A DNA stretch of 51,183 bases from contig MERD01000083.1 of NCBI GenBank assembly GCA_001771935.1, positions 1 through 51,183 of the forward strand, written 5' to 3'. The number at the start of each line of letters is the position of its first letter. Position 1 is the stretch's first letter. The DNA comes from Betaproteobacteria bacterium RIFCSPLOWO2_02_FULL_67_26. GTDB lineage: Bacteria > Pseudomonadota > Gammaproteobacteria > Burkholderiales > SG8-41. Below, in pieces: positions 25,301 to 32,482 of this stretch. The position numbers and the translations under genes are program-made. Under the pieces are notes generated by a model. That model saw only the letters and a list, made by a program, of their open reading frames with translations. It was not told the DNA's origin and made no database searches.

Positions 25301-25565
25301 TTGCCGCGGCGGCGGGCGCTGCCGGCTGCGCGGCTTCCGGAGACGAAAAGACCCGGATGTAGCCGTCGGTGGTCAGCTTCGTGAGTGTTTCATCGAGCGC
25401 CTTGGCGTCCACGCCCGATTTCTTGAGGAGGTCGGCAACGGTGGACTTGCCGTCCACCGCCAGGAACACCTGGCCGCCCGTGCGGTCCAGCTTGGCGGTC
25501 TTGTTCTTGACTTCCAGCACGCCCTTGGGTGTCTTGGAATAGATGGTCTTGGGATGTATGGGCAT
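22314..25565 (-). CDS. Coiled-coil protein with N-terminal winged-helix-like module, one membrane helix and AsmA-like C-terminus
   Basis: A 1083-residue protein. Residues 1-75 (SKTPKGVLEV ... TTDGYIRVF) form a small winged-helix-like module, followed by a Pro/Ala linker and DDFDFT. Residues about 105-670 are a continuous Ala/Glu/Lys/Arg-rich helix with short repeats such as AEARAKAEAE and ERKAREEAEA, broken once by a GGGGG stretch. One membrane helix lies near 687-708 (VIGITLVLLIAGVVGLLEAI). The last 370 residues resemble AsmA/DUF748-type beta-rich repeats, ending SKTIVVARGTLAIGGNLKTP. With this topology the coiled coil is cytoplasmic and the AsmA-like part periplasmic. The head module is shared with the response regulator at 16306. 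It is divergent from the HD phosphohydrolase. The function is unknown; an envelope-spanning structural or lipid-transfer role is a guess. Confidence 0.85.
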   Translation of the reverse strand: MPIHPKTIYSKTPKGVLEVKNKTAKLDRTGGQVFLAVDGKSTVADLLKKSGVDAKALDETLTKLTTDGYIRVFSSPEAAQPAAPAAAAKAGAPAATEDDFDFTTPQAMTKLNAEAEARAKAEAEAKARALTAARAAAEAKVKQEAEARARAAADARVKAETEAKVKAEAAAKAAAEARVKAEAEAKAAANAKGKAEAEARVKAAMEAKARADAEAKARAEAEARARIDAEAKAEAEAKAKIEAEARAKAETEARAHADAETKARTAVEAQMKALQDALAQAEARAKQEAEQRARMEAEIKAHQEAERKAREEAEARAKAAEEAVAQAIAKAEEAAKAKAEAEAKAATQVASGGGGGDAESQARMEAAMKALEEAKAKARVEAEARVEAERKAKVEAEVRQREEIERQAREVRERKEREEADTRAKAQMKELQDQANRARHEAEARSEIERKAREDAESRIAAERKAREEAEASAAAERKSRDEALAKARVEAEAKARAEVEGMIQAERKAREEAEARATVEIASRIESEKKAREEAERQTELARKAREEAEARAQELANSGNAQAAMKARADAEAIARKAEEAVAQARAQMEIERQARAQAEARAKAEAVARVMQEQQLRASSEDEIKARVQQEIKAREQAEMEAEARYRQEAAARAKAAAEDRKKREDDSRSAGVAVRVKQPTSWPKVIGITLVLLIAGVVGLLEAIPLNNFIGGAQKILADRLGVPVSISTLRYSLLRTQLTLERVNIGKLQETKIESIVVNAGPMALLGASKSFNEVEIKSVSADQYALALVPGWLKPAAGGQPLQVRRLKLRAVKLAVKSLDLPAFDGDVTLGPDGALQRAVLTEGKVKVELAPKDKALRVTLEARGWKPPLGPALEFDDLALEALFEPQQANITSFEGKLGFAPVKGTARASWSADAIRVEGDFNVANADLAKLMSAFTRDFTATGQLTANAVFALEGTGLQNLFAAPKLEATFNIERGSLNNVDLVRAVQNPSRDGMRGGKTVFSTLTGSLQVSGKNYAYRQVQLASGPLNANGSFDVNAAGDLSGRVSAELGSKTIVVARGTLAIGGNLKTPVLKP

Positions 25566-25632
25566 GGGTGGGATGGCGTATCGGCCGGCGCCGCGTGCGG
25601 AATAGCCTCGGGTTTTCAGGCCATTTCCGCCA

Positions 25633-25677
25633 TTGCAATAGTAGGTTCATTATAGTCTAATACCCCGCTAAAACTAA
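25633..25677. promoter_or_regulatory. Divergent promoter region, coiled-coil gene and HD gene
   Basis: An AT-rich island in the 146-base divergent gap. On the minus strand TATAAT (25654-25649) is a perfect -10, with a weak TTAGTT (25677-25672) at 17 bases. On the plus strand TTGCAA (25633-25638) and TCTAAT (25656-25661) are 17 bases apart. The two overlap, so the genes may compete for polymerase. Confidence 0.45.
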
Positions 25678-25711
25678 CAGGCAGGTTGCTGGATTTCCGG
25701 GGCGCACGACG

Positions 25712-26671
25712 ATGCACGAACGACGCAACGATTACGACGTCACCAATCGCGTCAACACCACCGACCCGAAGGCGGTATCCGAGGAAGTCTGCCGCATCTA
25801 CCGGGATCTCTACCAGCTCGGCACACCGCGCAATCTCAACCAGGTGTTCACCGACCTGGCGCGGCTCTACCGCGGCGAGAACCCCGGTTATTGCGAGTGC
25901 GACACGGATTATCACGATGTCCAGCACGTGCTGGACGTGACGCTCGGCATGGCGCGCCTGATGGATGGCTGCGTGCGGGCAACCAGCTCCGAGACCATTA
26001 CCGAGCGGCTGTTCCGGTTCGGGATCATCACCGCGCTCCACCACGACTGCGGCTACATCCGCCACCGCAAGGACACCAAGCATGCGAACGGAGCGGAGTA
26101 CACCGCCGTGCATGTTTCCCGCGGCGCGCGCTTCCTGGAGGAATACCTGCCCACGATCGGCATGGCGGACCTCGCGCAGGCCGCCGCACGCACCGTCCAC
26201 TTCACGGGCTACGAGATCCCGGTGGACAAGATCAGGGTGCCGGGGCCCGAATTCCGGCTGATCGGCAACCTCCTCGGCAGCGCCGACATTCTCGCGCAGA
26301 TGGCCGACCGCTGCTACCTCGAGAAATGCTACGACCGGCTCTATCCGGAGTTCGTGCGCGGCGGCATTGCCCGCAAGCGCCACAAGGACGGCCACGAGGA
26401 GATCATCTTCGCCTCGGCTGCCGACCTGATCTTCAAGACGCCGCGCTTCTACCAGGGCGCGACCAAGCGCCTGAAGCAGGATCTGGGCGGGTGCTACAAC
26501 TACATCGCCGAGCACTTCGGCGGGCAGAACCTGTATTTCGACGAGCTCGAGAAGAACATCAGCCACGCGCGCTCGATCGCCGTCGAAGGCGACATCTCGC
26601 TGCTGCGCCGGCGTCCGCCGAAGCTCACCGAGGGCGCGGAACCCGGGCAGGCGCAGAAGCTGCTGATCTAG
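25712..26671 (+). CDS. HD-domain phosphohydrolase, cyclic-nucleotide phosphodiesterase-like
   Basis: A 319-residue soluble protein. The metal-site residues are in DYHDVQHVLDV (residues 66-76) and ALHHDCGYIRH (109-118), with a later LGSADILAQM that could give the distal Asp. The spacing and flanking residues resemble class I 3',5'-cyclic nucleotide phosphodiesterases (YHNxxHAxDV and HDxxH) more than HD-GYP proteins, since no GYP motif is seen. The predicted activity is hydrolysis of a cyclic nucleotide or other phosphoester; the substrate is unknown. It is divergent from the coiled-coil gene and close to two diguanylate cyclases. Its stop overlaps the stop of the convergent oxidoreductase by 4 bases. 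Confidence 0.78.
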   Translation: MHERRNDYDVTNRVNTTDPKAVSEEVCRIYRDLYQLGTPRNLNQVFTDLARLYRGENPGYCECDTDYHDVQHVLDVTLGMARLMDGCVRATSSETITERLFRFGIITALHHDCGYIRHRKDTKHANGAEYTAVHVSRGARFLEEYLPTIGMADLAQAAARTVHFTGYEIPVDKIRVPGPEFRLIGNLLGSADILAQMADRCYLEKCYDRLYPEFVRGGIARKRHKDGHEEIIFASAADLIFKTPRFYQGATKRLKQDLGGCYNYIAEHFGGQNLYFDELEKNISHARSIAVEGDISLLRRRPPKLTEGAEPGQAQKLLI

Positions 26672-27642
26672 CCGCCCACCAGCAGCAGGATCTTCCCGGT
26701 GTGCCCGCTCGATTCCATGAGCGCGTGCGCGCCGGCCGCTTCCGCGAGCGGAAAGGTCCGGCCGGTCACCACGCGGATGGCGCCGCGCTCGATCAGCGGC
26801 CAGACCTTTTCCTCCAGCTCGCGCGCGATCCTCGCCTTGAAGGCGGCCGGCCGCGTACGCAGTGTCGAGCCGGTGTAGGTCAGGCGCTTCAGCAGCACGG
26901 GCATCAGGTTGATGTCCACCTTGGAGCCGGCCGCGAAGGCGAGCTGGATGATGCGGCAGTCGTGGCTCGCGGCCTTGAAGTTCTTCTCGATGTTTGCGCC
27001 GCCGACGATATCGAGGATCACGTTCGCGCCGCCCGCCTGGCGCACGATCTCGACGAAGTCCTCCTGCCGGTAGTCGACCACGCGGTCGGCGCCCAGGTCG
27101 CCGCAGATCCGGCACCGCTCCTGCGGGCTGTCGGTCGCGATGACTTTCGCGCCGAACGCCTTGCCGAGCTGGATCGCCGTCGTGCCGATGCCGCCCGCGC
27201 CGCCGTGCACCAGGAACGTTTCTCCCGCCGCGAGACCGGCGCCCATGAAGACGTTGCTCCAGACGGTGAAAAAGGTCTCGGGCAGCCCGGCCGCGTCGCG
27301 CAATGCCACGCCCTTCGGTATCGGCAGGCACAGCTCCGCGTCGACGGCGCAGTATTCGGCGTAACCGCCGCCGTTCGCGAGAGCGGTCACCTGGTCGCCG
27401 GCCGACCAGCGCTGCACCTGGCTGCCGACGGCGATGACCTCGCCGGACACTTCGAGCCCGAGCAGATCCGAGGCGCCGGCGGGCGCGGGATACAGCCCCT
27501 TGCGCTGCATCAGGTCCGGGCCGTTGACGCCGGTTGCCGCGACCCTGACCAGCACTTCGCCCGGCGCGGGTTCGGGCCGCGGCCGGGTGACGGGCGTGAG
27601 GACTTCGGGCCCGCCGGGCCTGGAGATTTCGATCGCTTGCAT
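26668..27642 (-). CDS. NAD(P)H-quinone oxidoreductase, zeta-crystallin/PIG3 type
   Basis: A 324-residue medium-chain reductase without zinc ligands. The N-terminus MQAIEISRPGGPEVL, the substrate-entry VAATGVNGPDLMQRKG and the cofactor loop VHGGAGGIGTTAIQLGKAFGAKV are diagnostic, as is the IVGGANIEKN segment of the PIG3 group. It would reduce quinones or enones with NADPH in the cytoplasm. I chose ATG 27642 because residues upstream of it are not family-like and would run into the promoter of the divergent deacetylase gene. Confidence 0.9.
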   Translation of the reverse strand: MQAIEISRPGGPEVLTPVTRPRPEPAPGEVLVRVAATGVNGPDLMQRKGLYPAPAGASDLLGLEVSGEVIAVGSQVQRWSAGDQVTALANGGGYAEYCAVDAELCLPIPKGVALRDAAGLPETFFTVWSNVFMGAGLAAGETFLVHGGAGGIGTTAIQLGKAFGAKVIATDSPQERCRICGDLGADRVVDYRQEDFVEIVRQAGGANVILDIVGGANIEKNFKAASHDCRIIQLAFAAGSKVDINLMPVLLKRLTYTGSTLRTRPAAFKARIARELEEKVWPLIERGAIRVVTGRTFPLAEAAGAHALMESSGHTGKILLLVGG

Positions 27643-27691
27643 CGGTCGTGGAAGATCTGCGGTCGTTGCGGAGCGTGATGACCGGCATTTT

Positions 27692-27725
27692 TTGGAGCGC
27701 CGGTCTTGTGTTCTAATACTAACAC
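27692..27725 (+). promoter_or_regulatory. Candidate promoter with overlapping palindrome
   Basis: TTGGAG (27692-27697) and TAATAC (27714-27719), 16 bases apart, form a weak sigma-70 promoter for the deacetylase gene. The -10 lies within the inverted repeat GTGTT-N8-AACAC (27708-27725), a possible operator. The regulator is unknown. Confidence 0.35.
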
Positions 27726-27746
27726 GCCAAAAAACTGGAGATCGCA

Positions 27747-28658
27747 TTGGCTTCCGCCTTCGTGCCCGGGCACAACCGTTACGATTACGTCCCGCTTACC
27801 GGGCGCAAGGACTACAGCTGGCCCGGCGGCAAGCGGCTGGCGTTCTGCATCACCACCAACGTCGAAGTGTTCGCCTTCGGCAAGGGCAGGGGGCACGACA
27901 ATGCCAAGCACGGCGAGCCGCAGACCCAGCGCAATTATTCCTGGCGCGACTACGGCAACCGCGTCGGCATCTGGCGGCTGTTCGACCTGGCCGCGGAACT
28001 GCAGATGCCGCTCGCGCACAACGCGAACAGCCTGCTCTACGACCATGCGCCGCAGATCATGGACCGCATCCGGAGCCGGGGCGACGAGATCGTCGGGCAC
28101 GGGCGCACCAACTCGGAAAACCTCCACGATTTTCGCTGGGAAGCGGACGAGGCGCGCGTGATCCGGGAGGTGACCGAAACGTTCGCGAAGCGCGAGGGCC
28201 GGCCGCCCAAGGGCTGGATGGGGGCGGGCACCTACGAGAATCCGTGGACCCCGGACCTGCTGAAGGAGGCGGGCTACACCTACATCATGGACTGGCCGCA
28301 CGACGACCAGCCGATCTGGATGCGGACGCGCTCGGGGCCGATCCTGTCGGTGCCGTACCCGGCGGAGCTGAACGACTCGCCCCAGATCATCCACCGCCAG
28401 CACACCGGGCGTGAATTCTGCGACATGATGGTGGACCAGTTCGAGGAGATGGTCGAGCAAAGCGAGCGTCACCCGCTCGTCTGCAATATCTCGATCCACC
28501 CCTACGTGTTCGGCTACCCGTTCCGGCTGCGTCCGTTGCGCAACGCGCTCAAGCACTGCTTCGCCAGCCGCTTCATGGGGCGCGTCTGGAAATGCAAGCC
28601 GGAAGATATCGCCGACTACTGCGCTTCGCTCCCGCCCGGTATCGTCCCCGGCGGCTGA
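27747..28658 (+). CDS. Polysaccharide deacetylase family protein, allantoinase (PuuE)-like
   Basis: A 303-residue NodB-homology protein. WPGGKRLAFCITTNVEVFAFG resembles the first motif of the PuuE-like branch, where the classical TFDD is altered. Other matches are RGDEIVGHGRTNSENL, GWMGAGTYENPWTPDLLKEAGYTYIMDW and DDQPIWM. It probably hydrolyses a C-N bond in a small molecule rather than a polymer. There is no signal peptide, so it is likely cytoplasmic. The start is TTG at 27747, preceded by CTGGAG; no better start lies downstream before the first motif. It converges on the acyl-CoA ligase gene with a one-base gap. Confidence 0.83.
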   Translation: MASAFVPGHNRYDYVPLTGRKDYSWPGGKRLAFCITTNVEVFAFGKGRGHDNAKHGEPQTQRNYSWRDYGNRVGIWRLFDLAAELQMPLAHNANSLLYDHAPQIMDRIRSRGDEIVGHGRTNSENLHDFRWEADEARVIREVTETFAKREGRPPKGWMGAGTYENPWTPDLLKEAGYTYIMDWPHDDQPIWMRTRSGPILSVPYPAELNDSPQIIHRQHTGREFCDMMVDQFEEMVEQSERHPLVCNISIHPYVFGYPFRLRPLRNALKHCFASRFMGRVWKCKPEDIADYCASLPPGIVPGG

Positions 28659-28659
28659 T

Positions 28660-30138
28660 TCACGCCTTTGACGCGAGGCGCCGCAGCGCCCCGCGATCGA
28701 CCTTCCCGACGCCGATCTCCGGCAGCGCGTCGAGTACCACGACCCGCGCGGGCACGCAGGCGCGCGTGAGCGCGCTGCGGACGAGCTCCTGGATCGCCCG
28801 TTCGCGAACCGAAGCTCCCCCCTGCGCCACGACGAACGCCACCGGCACCTCGCCGAGATCGGGATCGGGCGCGCCGACGACACAGCAGCTGCGCACGGCC
28901 GGGTCGTGCAGTATGGCCTCCTCGATGCGTCCCGGCGACAGGTTTTCACCGCCGCGGATGATGATCTCCTTCAGCCGTCCGCTCACCGTGAGATAGCCCT
29001 CGGCGTCGAGCGCGCCGAGATCGCCGGTGCGCAGCCACCCGTTGCGGATCGACGGCCCGTCTCCGTGCGCGGACGGCGGGACGTAGCCTTTCATCAGCGA
29101 CGGCCCGGCGATGCAGATTTCGCCTTCCGTGCCGGGCGCTACCGGCGTTTCCTCGACCGGCCTGAACACGGCCACGCGCTGGCCGGCCAGCGCGGTGCCG
29201 ACCGTGCCAATCTTGCGGGCGGCCGTGGGATTCATCGCCACCGTGCAGGTGGCTTCGGACAGACCGTAGGAATGGATGAGCGGTATCCCGAGATGGCGCT
29301 CGACTTCCCGGTGCAGCTGCGCGGTCAAGGGCGCGGACCCGGAGCGCGCGAATCGCAGGCTGGAGAGCGCGCCGCGCGGCGGCGCGTGAGCGAGCAGGCG
29401 GGAGTAGTGCGTCGCGACGCCGGTGATATACGTGGGCCGGTGCGCGGCGACCTCGTCGAAAAACGTTTCGGCGTGAAACCGCTCCAGCATCACCACCGAC
29501 GCGCCGCAGGCAAGGGGAACGATCAGCAGGTTGTTGACGCCGTTGGTGTGGTGCATCGGCATCATGTGCAGCACCCGGTCCGCGGGCGTGACGCCGGTGC
29601 GCTCGGCGACGCCCCGCGTGTTCGAGAGCAGGTTGCCGTGCGTCAGCAGCACGGCCTTCGACGTGCCCGTGCTGCCGGTGGTCGAGAGCAGCACTGCGTC
29701 GTCCGCGGGCGTGAGATCGGTGACGATGCGCGGCAATGCGCTGCGCGCATCCTCCAGGCGGATGACGGGCCCCGGCGCGGTTGCCGCCGCGACTTCCGCA
29801 TGCCCGGCGTCGGCCAGGCGCCAGCGGACGTCTGAACTGCGCAACCGTAGTCCAACTTCTTCCGGAGGCAGGCGCGGATCGATAACATTGGCCACGCCGC
29901 CCGCCGCCAGGATGCCTAGAAAACCCGCTGCCGCGTCGGCGGTCCGGCCCGCGAACAGGGCGACCCTCTCTCCGCGGCGCAGCCCGCGATCGAGCAGCAG
30001 CCCCGAGACGCGCATGACGGCGTCCGCCAGCGCGGCGTAGTCGAGCCATCGTCCGCCGGCCCACAGCGCCGGCCGGGCGCGAATCGCGGGGTCGCGCGCG
30101 GTGTCGAGTATCCGCTGGGGGATGGAGGTGGCGTTCAC
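28660..30138 (-). CDS. AMP-dependent acyl-CoA synthetase/ligase
   Basis: A 492-residue adenylate-forming ligase. Visible motifs are the phosphate loop LLSTTGSTGTSKAVLLTH, MMPMHHTNGVNN, HSYGLSEATC, WLRTGDLGALDAEGYL, the hinge GRLKEIIIRGGENLSP and the C-terminal catalytic Lys in EIGVGKVDRGAL. It would activate an organic acid to its CoA thioester with ATP. It is the last gene of the minus-strand CoA operon and overlaps the upstream CoA-transferase gene by 4 bases. The acid it uses cannot be read from the sequence. Confidence 0.93.
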   Translation of the reverse strand: MNATSIPQRILDTARDPAIRARPALWAGGRWLDYAALADAVMRVSGLLLDRGLRRGERVALFAGRTADAAAGFLGILAAGGVANVIDPRLPPEEVGLRLRSSDVRWRLADAGHAEVAAATAPGPVIRLEDARSALPRIVTDLTPADDAVLLSTTGSTGTSKAVLLTHGNLLSNTRGVAERTGVTPADRVLHMMPMHHTNGVNNLLIVPLACGASVVMLERFHAETFFDEVAAHRPTYITGVATHYSRLLAHAPPRGALSSLRFARSGSAPLTAQLHREVERHLGIPLIHSYGLSEATCTVAMNPTAARKIGTVGTALAGQRVAVFRPVEETPVAPGTEGEICIAGPSLMKGYVPPSAHGDGPSIRNGWLRTGDLGALDAEGYLTVSGRLKEIIIRGGENLSPGRIEEAILHDPAVRSCCVVGAPDPDLGEVPVAFVVAQGGASVRERAIQELVRSALTRACVPARVVVLDALPEIGVGKVDRGALRRLASKA

Positions 30139-31325
30139 TTGATCGCGCCTTGCTCCCGCAGGCGCGCGATCTGCTCCGGCGGCAGCGACAGCAGCTCGCC
30201 CAGAACGGCGTCAGTGTGCTCGCCCAGCCGCGGCGCCGGCCGCGATGGCGTGCTGCTTATGTCGGACATCTTGATCGGATTGCCGGGCATCCGCACCTTG
30301 CCCACGTCCGGATGGTCGTACTCGAGAATCATCTCGCGCTCGGCGACCGGCGGCTCGGCGAACGCGCCGTCCAGGTTGTTGACGGGCGCGGCCGGCACCT
30401 CGGCGGCGCGCAGCCGCTCGAGCCAGTCCGCGACCGTGCGCGTGCGAAACGTCCGTTCGAGCTGCGGGACCAGCGCCTCGCGATGGGCGATGCGGGCGGC
30501 GTTGGTCGCGAACCGTGGATCGGCGGCGAGCCCGGGCTCTCCCAGTGCGTCGCAGAGCTTGCGCCAGAAACCCTCCTGGCGGGTAGCGACGACGAGATGG
30601 CCGTCCTGCGCCTCGAAGGCCTGCCAAGGCACCGAGTACTCATGCGCTGAACCCGGCGGCCGGGGGAGCACGCCGTCGGTCAGCCACAGGGTGGCGATGT
30701 AGCTCAGCAGGTTCAGCATCGCGTCGAACATCGAGATTTCCACGCGCTGCCCGCGACCGGTGCGCTCCCGCGCGTAGAGCGCGGCGAGTATGCCCTTGCA
30801 CGAGTAAATGCCGCCGCTCATGTCGGCGAGCGGAATGCCCACCCGCACCGGCGGGCGACCGGGCTCGCCGGTGATCGCCATGTGGCCGCTGATCGCCTGG
30901 ATGATGAGATCGAGGGCGGGGTAGTCCCGGTAGGCGCCGGCCGTGCCGAAGCCGGTGACCGAGCACTGGATGATGCGCGCGTTGATGCGGCTCAGCGTCT
31001 CGTAATCGATCCGCAGCCGCTCGAGCACGCCGGGACGGAAGTTGTCCACCACCACGTCGGAGGCTTTCACGAGGTTGTAAAAGACCTCGCGGCCGGCCTC
31101 GGTCTTGAGATTGATGACGATGCTCTTCTTATTGCGGTTGAACGTGAGGAACAGCGCGCTCAGGCCCCGGTACGGCGCGACCGACGGGATGCGGCCGAGA
31201 TCCCCTTCGGGCGTCTCCACCTTGATCACCTCGGCGCCGAGGTCCGACAGCACCTGGCTGCCGTAGGTGCCGGCGATGATCTGGCCGAGCTCCAGCACGC
31301 GCACGCCCTCGAGCGGAAGGGACAT
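30135..31325 (-). CDS. CaiB/BaiF (class III) CoA-transferase family protein
   Basis: A 396-residue class III CoA-transferase. LEGVRVLELGQIIAGTYGSQVLSDLGAEVIKVE is the classic N-terminus, followed by NRNKKSIVINLKTEAGRE and VVDNFRPGVLERL. The catalytic Asp is Asp168 in PLADMSGG, matching Asp169 of formyl-CoA transferase. It moves CoA between organic acids through an aspartyl-CoA intermediate. It lies 12 bases after the acyl-CoA dehydrogenase gene and overlaps the ligase start by 4 bases, so all three are probably co-expressed. Confidence 0.94.
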   Translation of the reverse strand: MSLPLEGVRVLELGQIIAGTYGSQVLSDLGAEVIKVETPEGDLGRIPSVAPYRGLSALFLTFNRNKKSIVINLKTEAGREVFYNLVKASDVVVDNFRPGVLERLRIDYETLSRINARIIQCSVTGFGTAGAYRDYPALDLIIQAISGHMAITGEPGRPPVRVGIPLADMSGGIYSCKGILAALYARERTGRGQRVEISMFDAMLNLLSYIATLWLTDGVLPRPPGSAHEYSVPWQAFEAQDGHLVVATRQEGFWRKLCDALGEPGLAADPRFATNAARIAHREALVPQLERTFRTRTVADWLERLRAAEVPAAPVNNLDGAFAEPPVAEREMILEYDHPDVGKVRMPGNPIKMSDISSTPSRPAPRLGEHTDAVLGELLSLPPEQIARLREQGAIK

Positions 31326-31337
31326 CGTTGCCGCCCC

Positions 31338-32480
31338 TCAAAGCCCGAGGCCGCGCGCAATGATGTTGCGCTGGATCTCGGAGGTGCCGGCGCCGATGAC
31401 GGCGAGCCGCGAGTCGCGGAAGAAGCGCTGCATCGGGTATTCCATGCAGTAGCCGTAGCCGCCGAGGACCTGCAGGCCCATGTCGGAGATCGCCTTGTAC
31501 GATTCGCCGGTGTAGAGCTTCACCACCGCCGCGTCGTGCCGCGTCGCCTTGCCCTGCGCGAGCAGCCACGCAAAGCGGTAGACCAGCAGGCGCGAGAGGT
31601 CGAGCATCACCTTCATGTCGGCGAGCTTGTGCGAGATCGCCTGGAACTGCCCGATCGCGCGCCCGAACTGCTTGCGGTTCTTGGCGTAATCGAGCGCGTA
31701 GTCGAAGGCCGCGGCGGCCGCGCCGGTACGGGCCGCCGAGAGGCACAGGCGCTCGTACCAGAGCGTGGTGTCCACCGCGTCCCAGCCGCGGTCGACCTCG
31801 CCGAGCACGGCGTTCGCCGGCACCTTGACGTCGGCATAGAACACCTGGGTGGTGCCGATCGCGCGCTGCCCCAGCGTCTCGATCTTGCGCACGGTGATGC
31901 CCGGCAATGTCGTGTCCACCAGGAAGTTGGTGATGCCGTGCTGCTTCTTCTCCCCGGAGGCGGTGCGGGCGACCAGCAGGCAGTAATCGCTGATGTCCAT
32001 GCCCGAGGTGAAGACCTTCTGCCCGTTGATGACGTAGCCGTCGCCGGACCGCGTGGCGCGCGTGGTGAGCGCTGCCGCGTCCGAGCCGGCATGCGGCTCG
32101 GTGAGCCCGAAACAAAACGACAGCTCCCCGCGCGCGACGCGGGGCAGCAGCGTTCGCTTTTGTTCCGGGGTGCCGTGCGCCAGCACCGCGTAGCCGCCGT
32201 AGGTCAGCGTGCGGAACACCCACATCGCGAGTTCCTCGAAATGCCGGCCCGCTTCTTCCAGGAAGATCGCGAGCTCGATCGCGGAACCGCCGCTGCCGCC
32301 GTACTCCGCCGGTATCGTGAGGCCAAGCCAGCCCTGCTTGCCGAGCGCGTCGTACGCTTCGCGCGGCGGGCGCGCCTCGCGGTCGCAGCGCTCGGCGTAT
32401 TCCGGCGGGCAGACCGCGCGCAGCAGTTCCTGCACGTGCCCGCGCAGGGCTTCCTGCTCCGGCGTGAAGGAGAAATCCAC
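31338..32480 (-). CDS. Acyl-CoA dehydrogenase
   Basis: A 380-residue acyl-CoA dehydrogenase: VDFSFTPEQEALR start, LTEPHAGSDAAALTTRA, YVINGQKVFTSG, and QVLGGYGYCMEYPMQRFFRD. The C-terminal flavin-site loop reads VIGAGTSEIQRN, so the catalytic Glu of the medium-chain type (YEGT) is not there. The isovaleryl-CoA type, which has IGAGTSE, carries its base on another helix. It would make an enoyl-CoA with electrons passed to ETF. GTG 32480 starts two bases after the lyase stop and matches the family start; TTG or ATG starts upstream would overlap the lyase gene. Confidence 0.93.
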   Translation of the reverse strand: MDFSFTPEQEALRGHVQELLRAVCPPEYAERCDREARPPREAYDALGKQGWLGLTIPAEYGGSGGSAIELAIFLEEAGRHFEELAMWVFRTLTYGGYAVLAHGTPEQKRTLLPRVARGELSFCFGLTEPHAGSDAAALTTRATRSGDGYVINGQKVFTSGMDISDYCLLVARTASGEKKQHGITNFLVDTTLPGITVRKIETLGQRAIGTTQVFYADVKVPANAVLGEVDRGWDAVDTTLWYERLCLSAARTGAAAAAFDYALDYAKNRKQFGRAIGQFQAISHKLADMKVMLDLSRLLVYRFAWLLAQGKATRHDAAVVKLYTGESYKAISDMGLQVLGGYGYCMEYPMQRFFRDSRLAVIGAGTSEIQRNIIARGLGL

Positions 32481-32482
32481 GG

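Noticed and set aside
22500-25655. Long open frames on the plus strand across the coiled-coil gene, one of about 470 codons
   Set aside because: They arise from the GC-rich Ala/Glu/Lys repeat coding of the minus-strand gene; the products are Arg/Leu/Gly-rich low-complexity with no family features.
25891-27688. Very long frames on both strands over the HD and quinone oxidoreductase genes
   Set aside because: They run across the ends of two convergent, well-recognised genes and have shadow composition.
31338-32480. Acyl-CoA dehydrogenase inactive because the YEGT Glu is missing
   Set aside because: IGAGTSE is normal for the isovaleryl-CoA/long-chain type, whose catalytic Glu is on another helix, so absence there is not evidence of inactivity.
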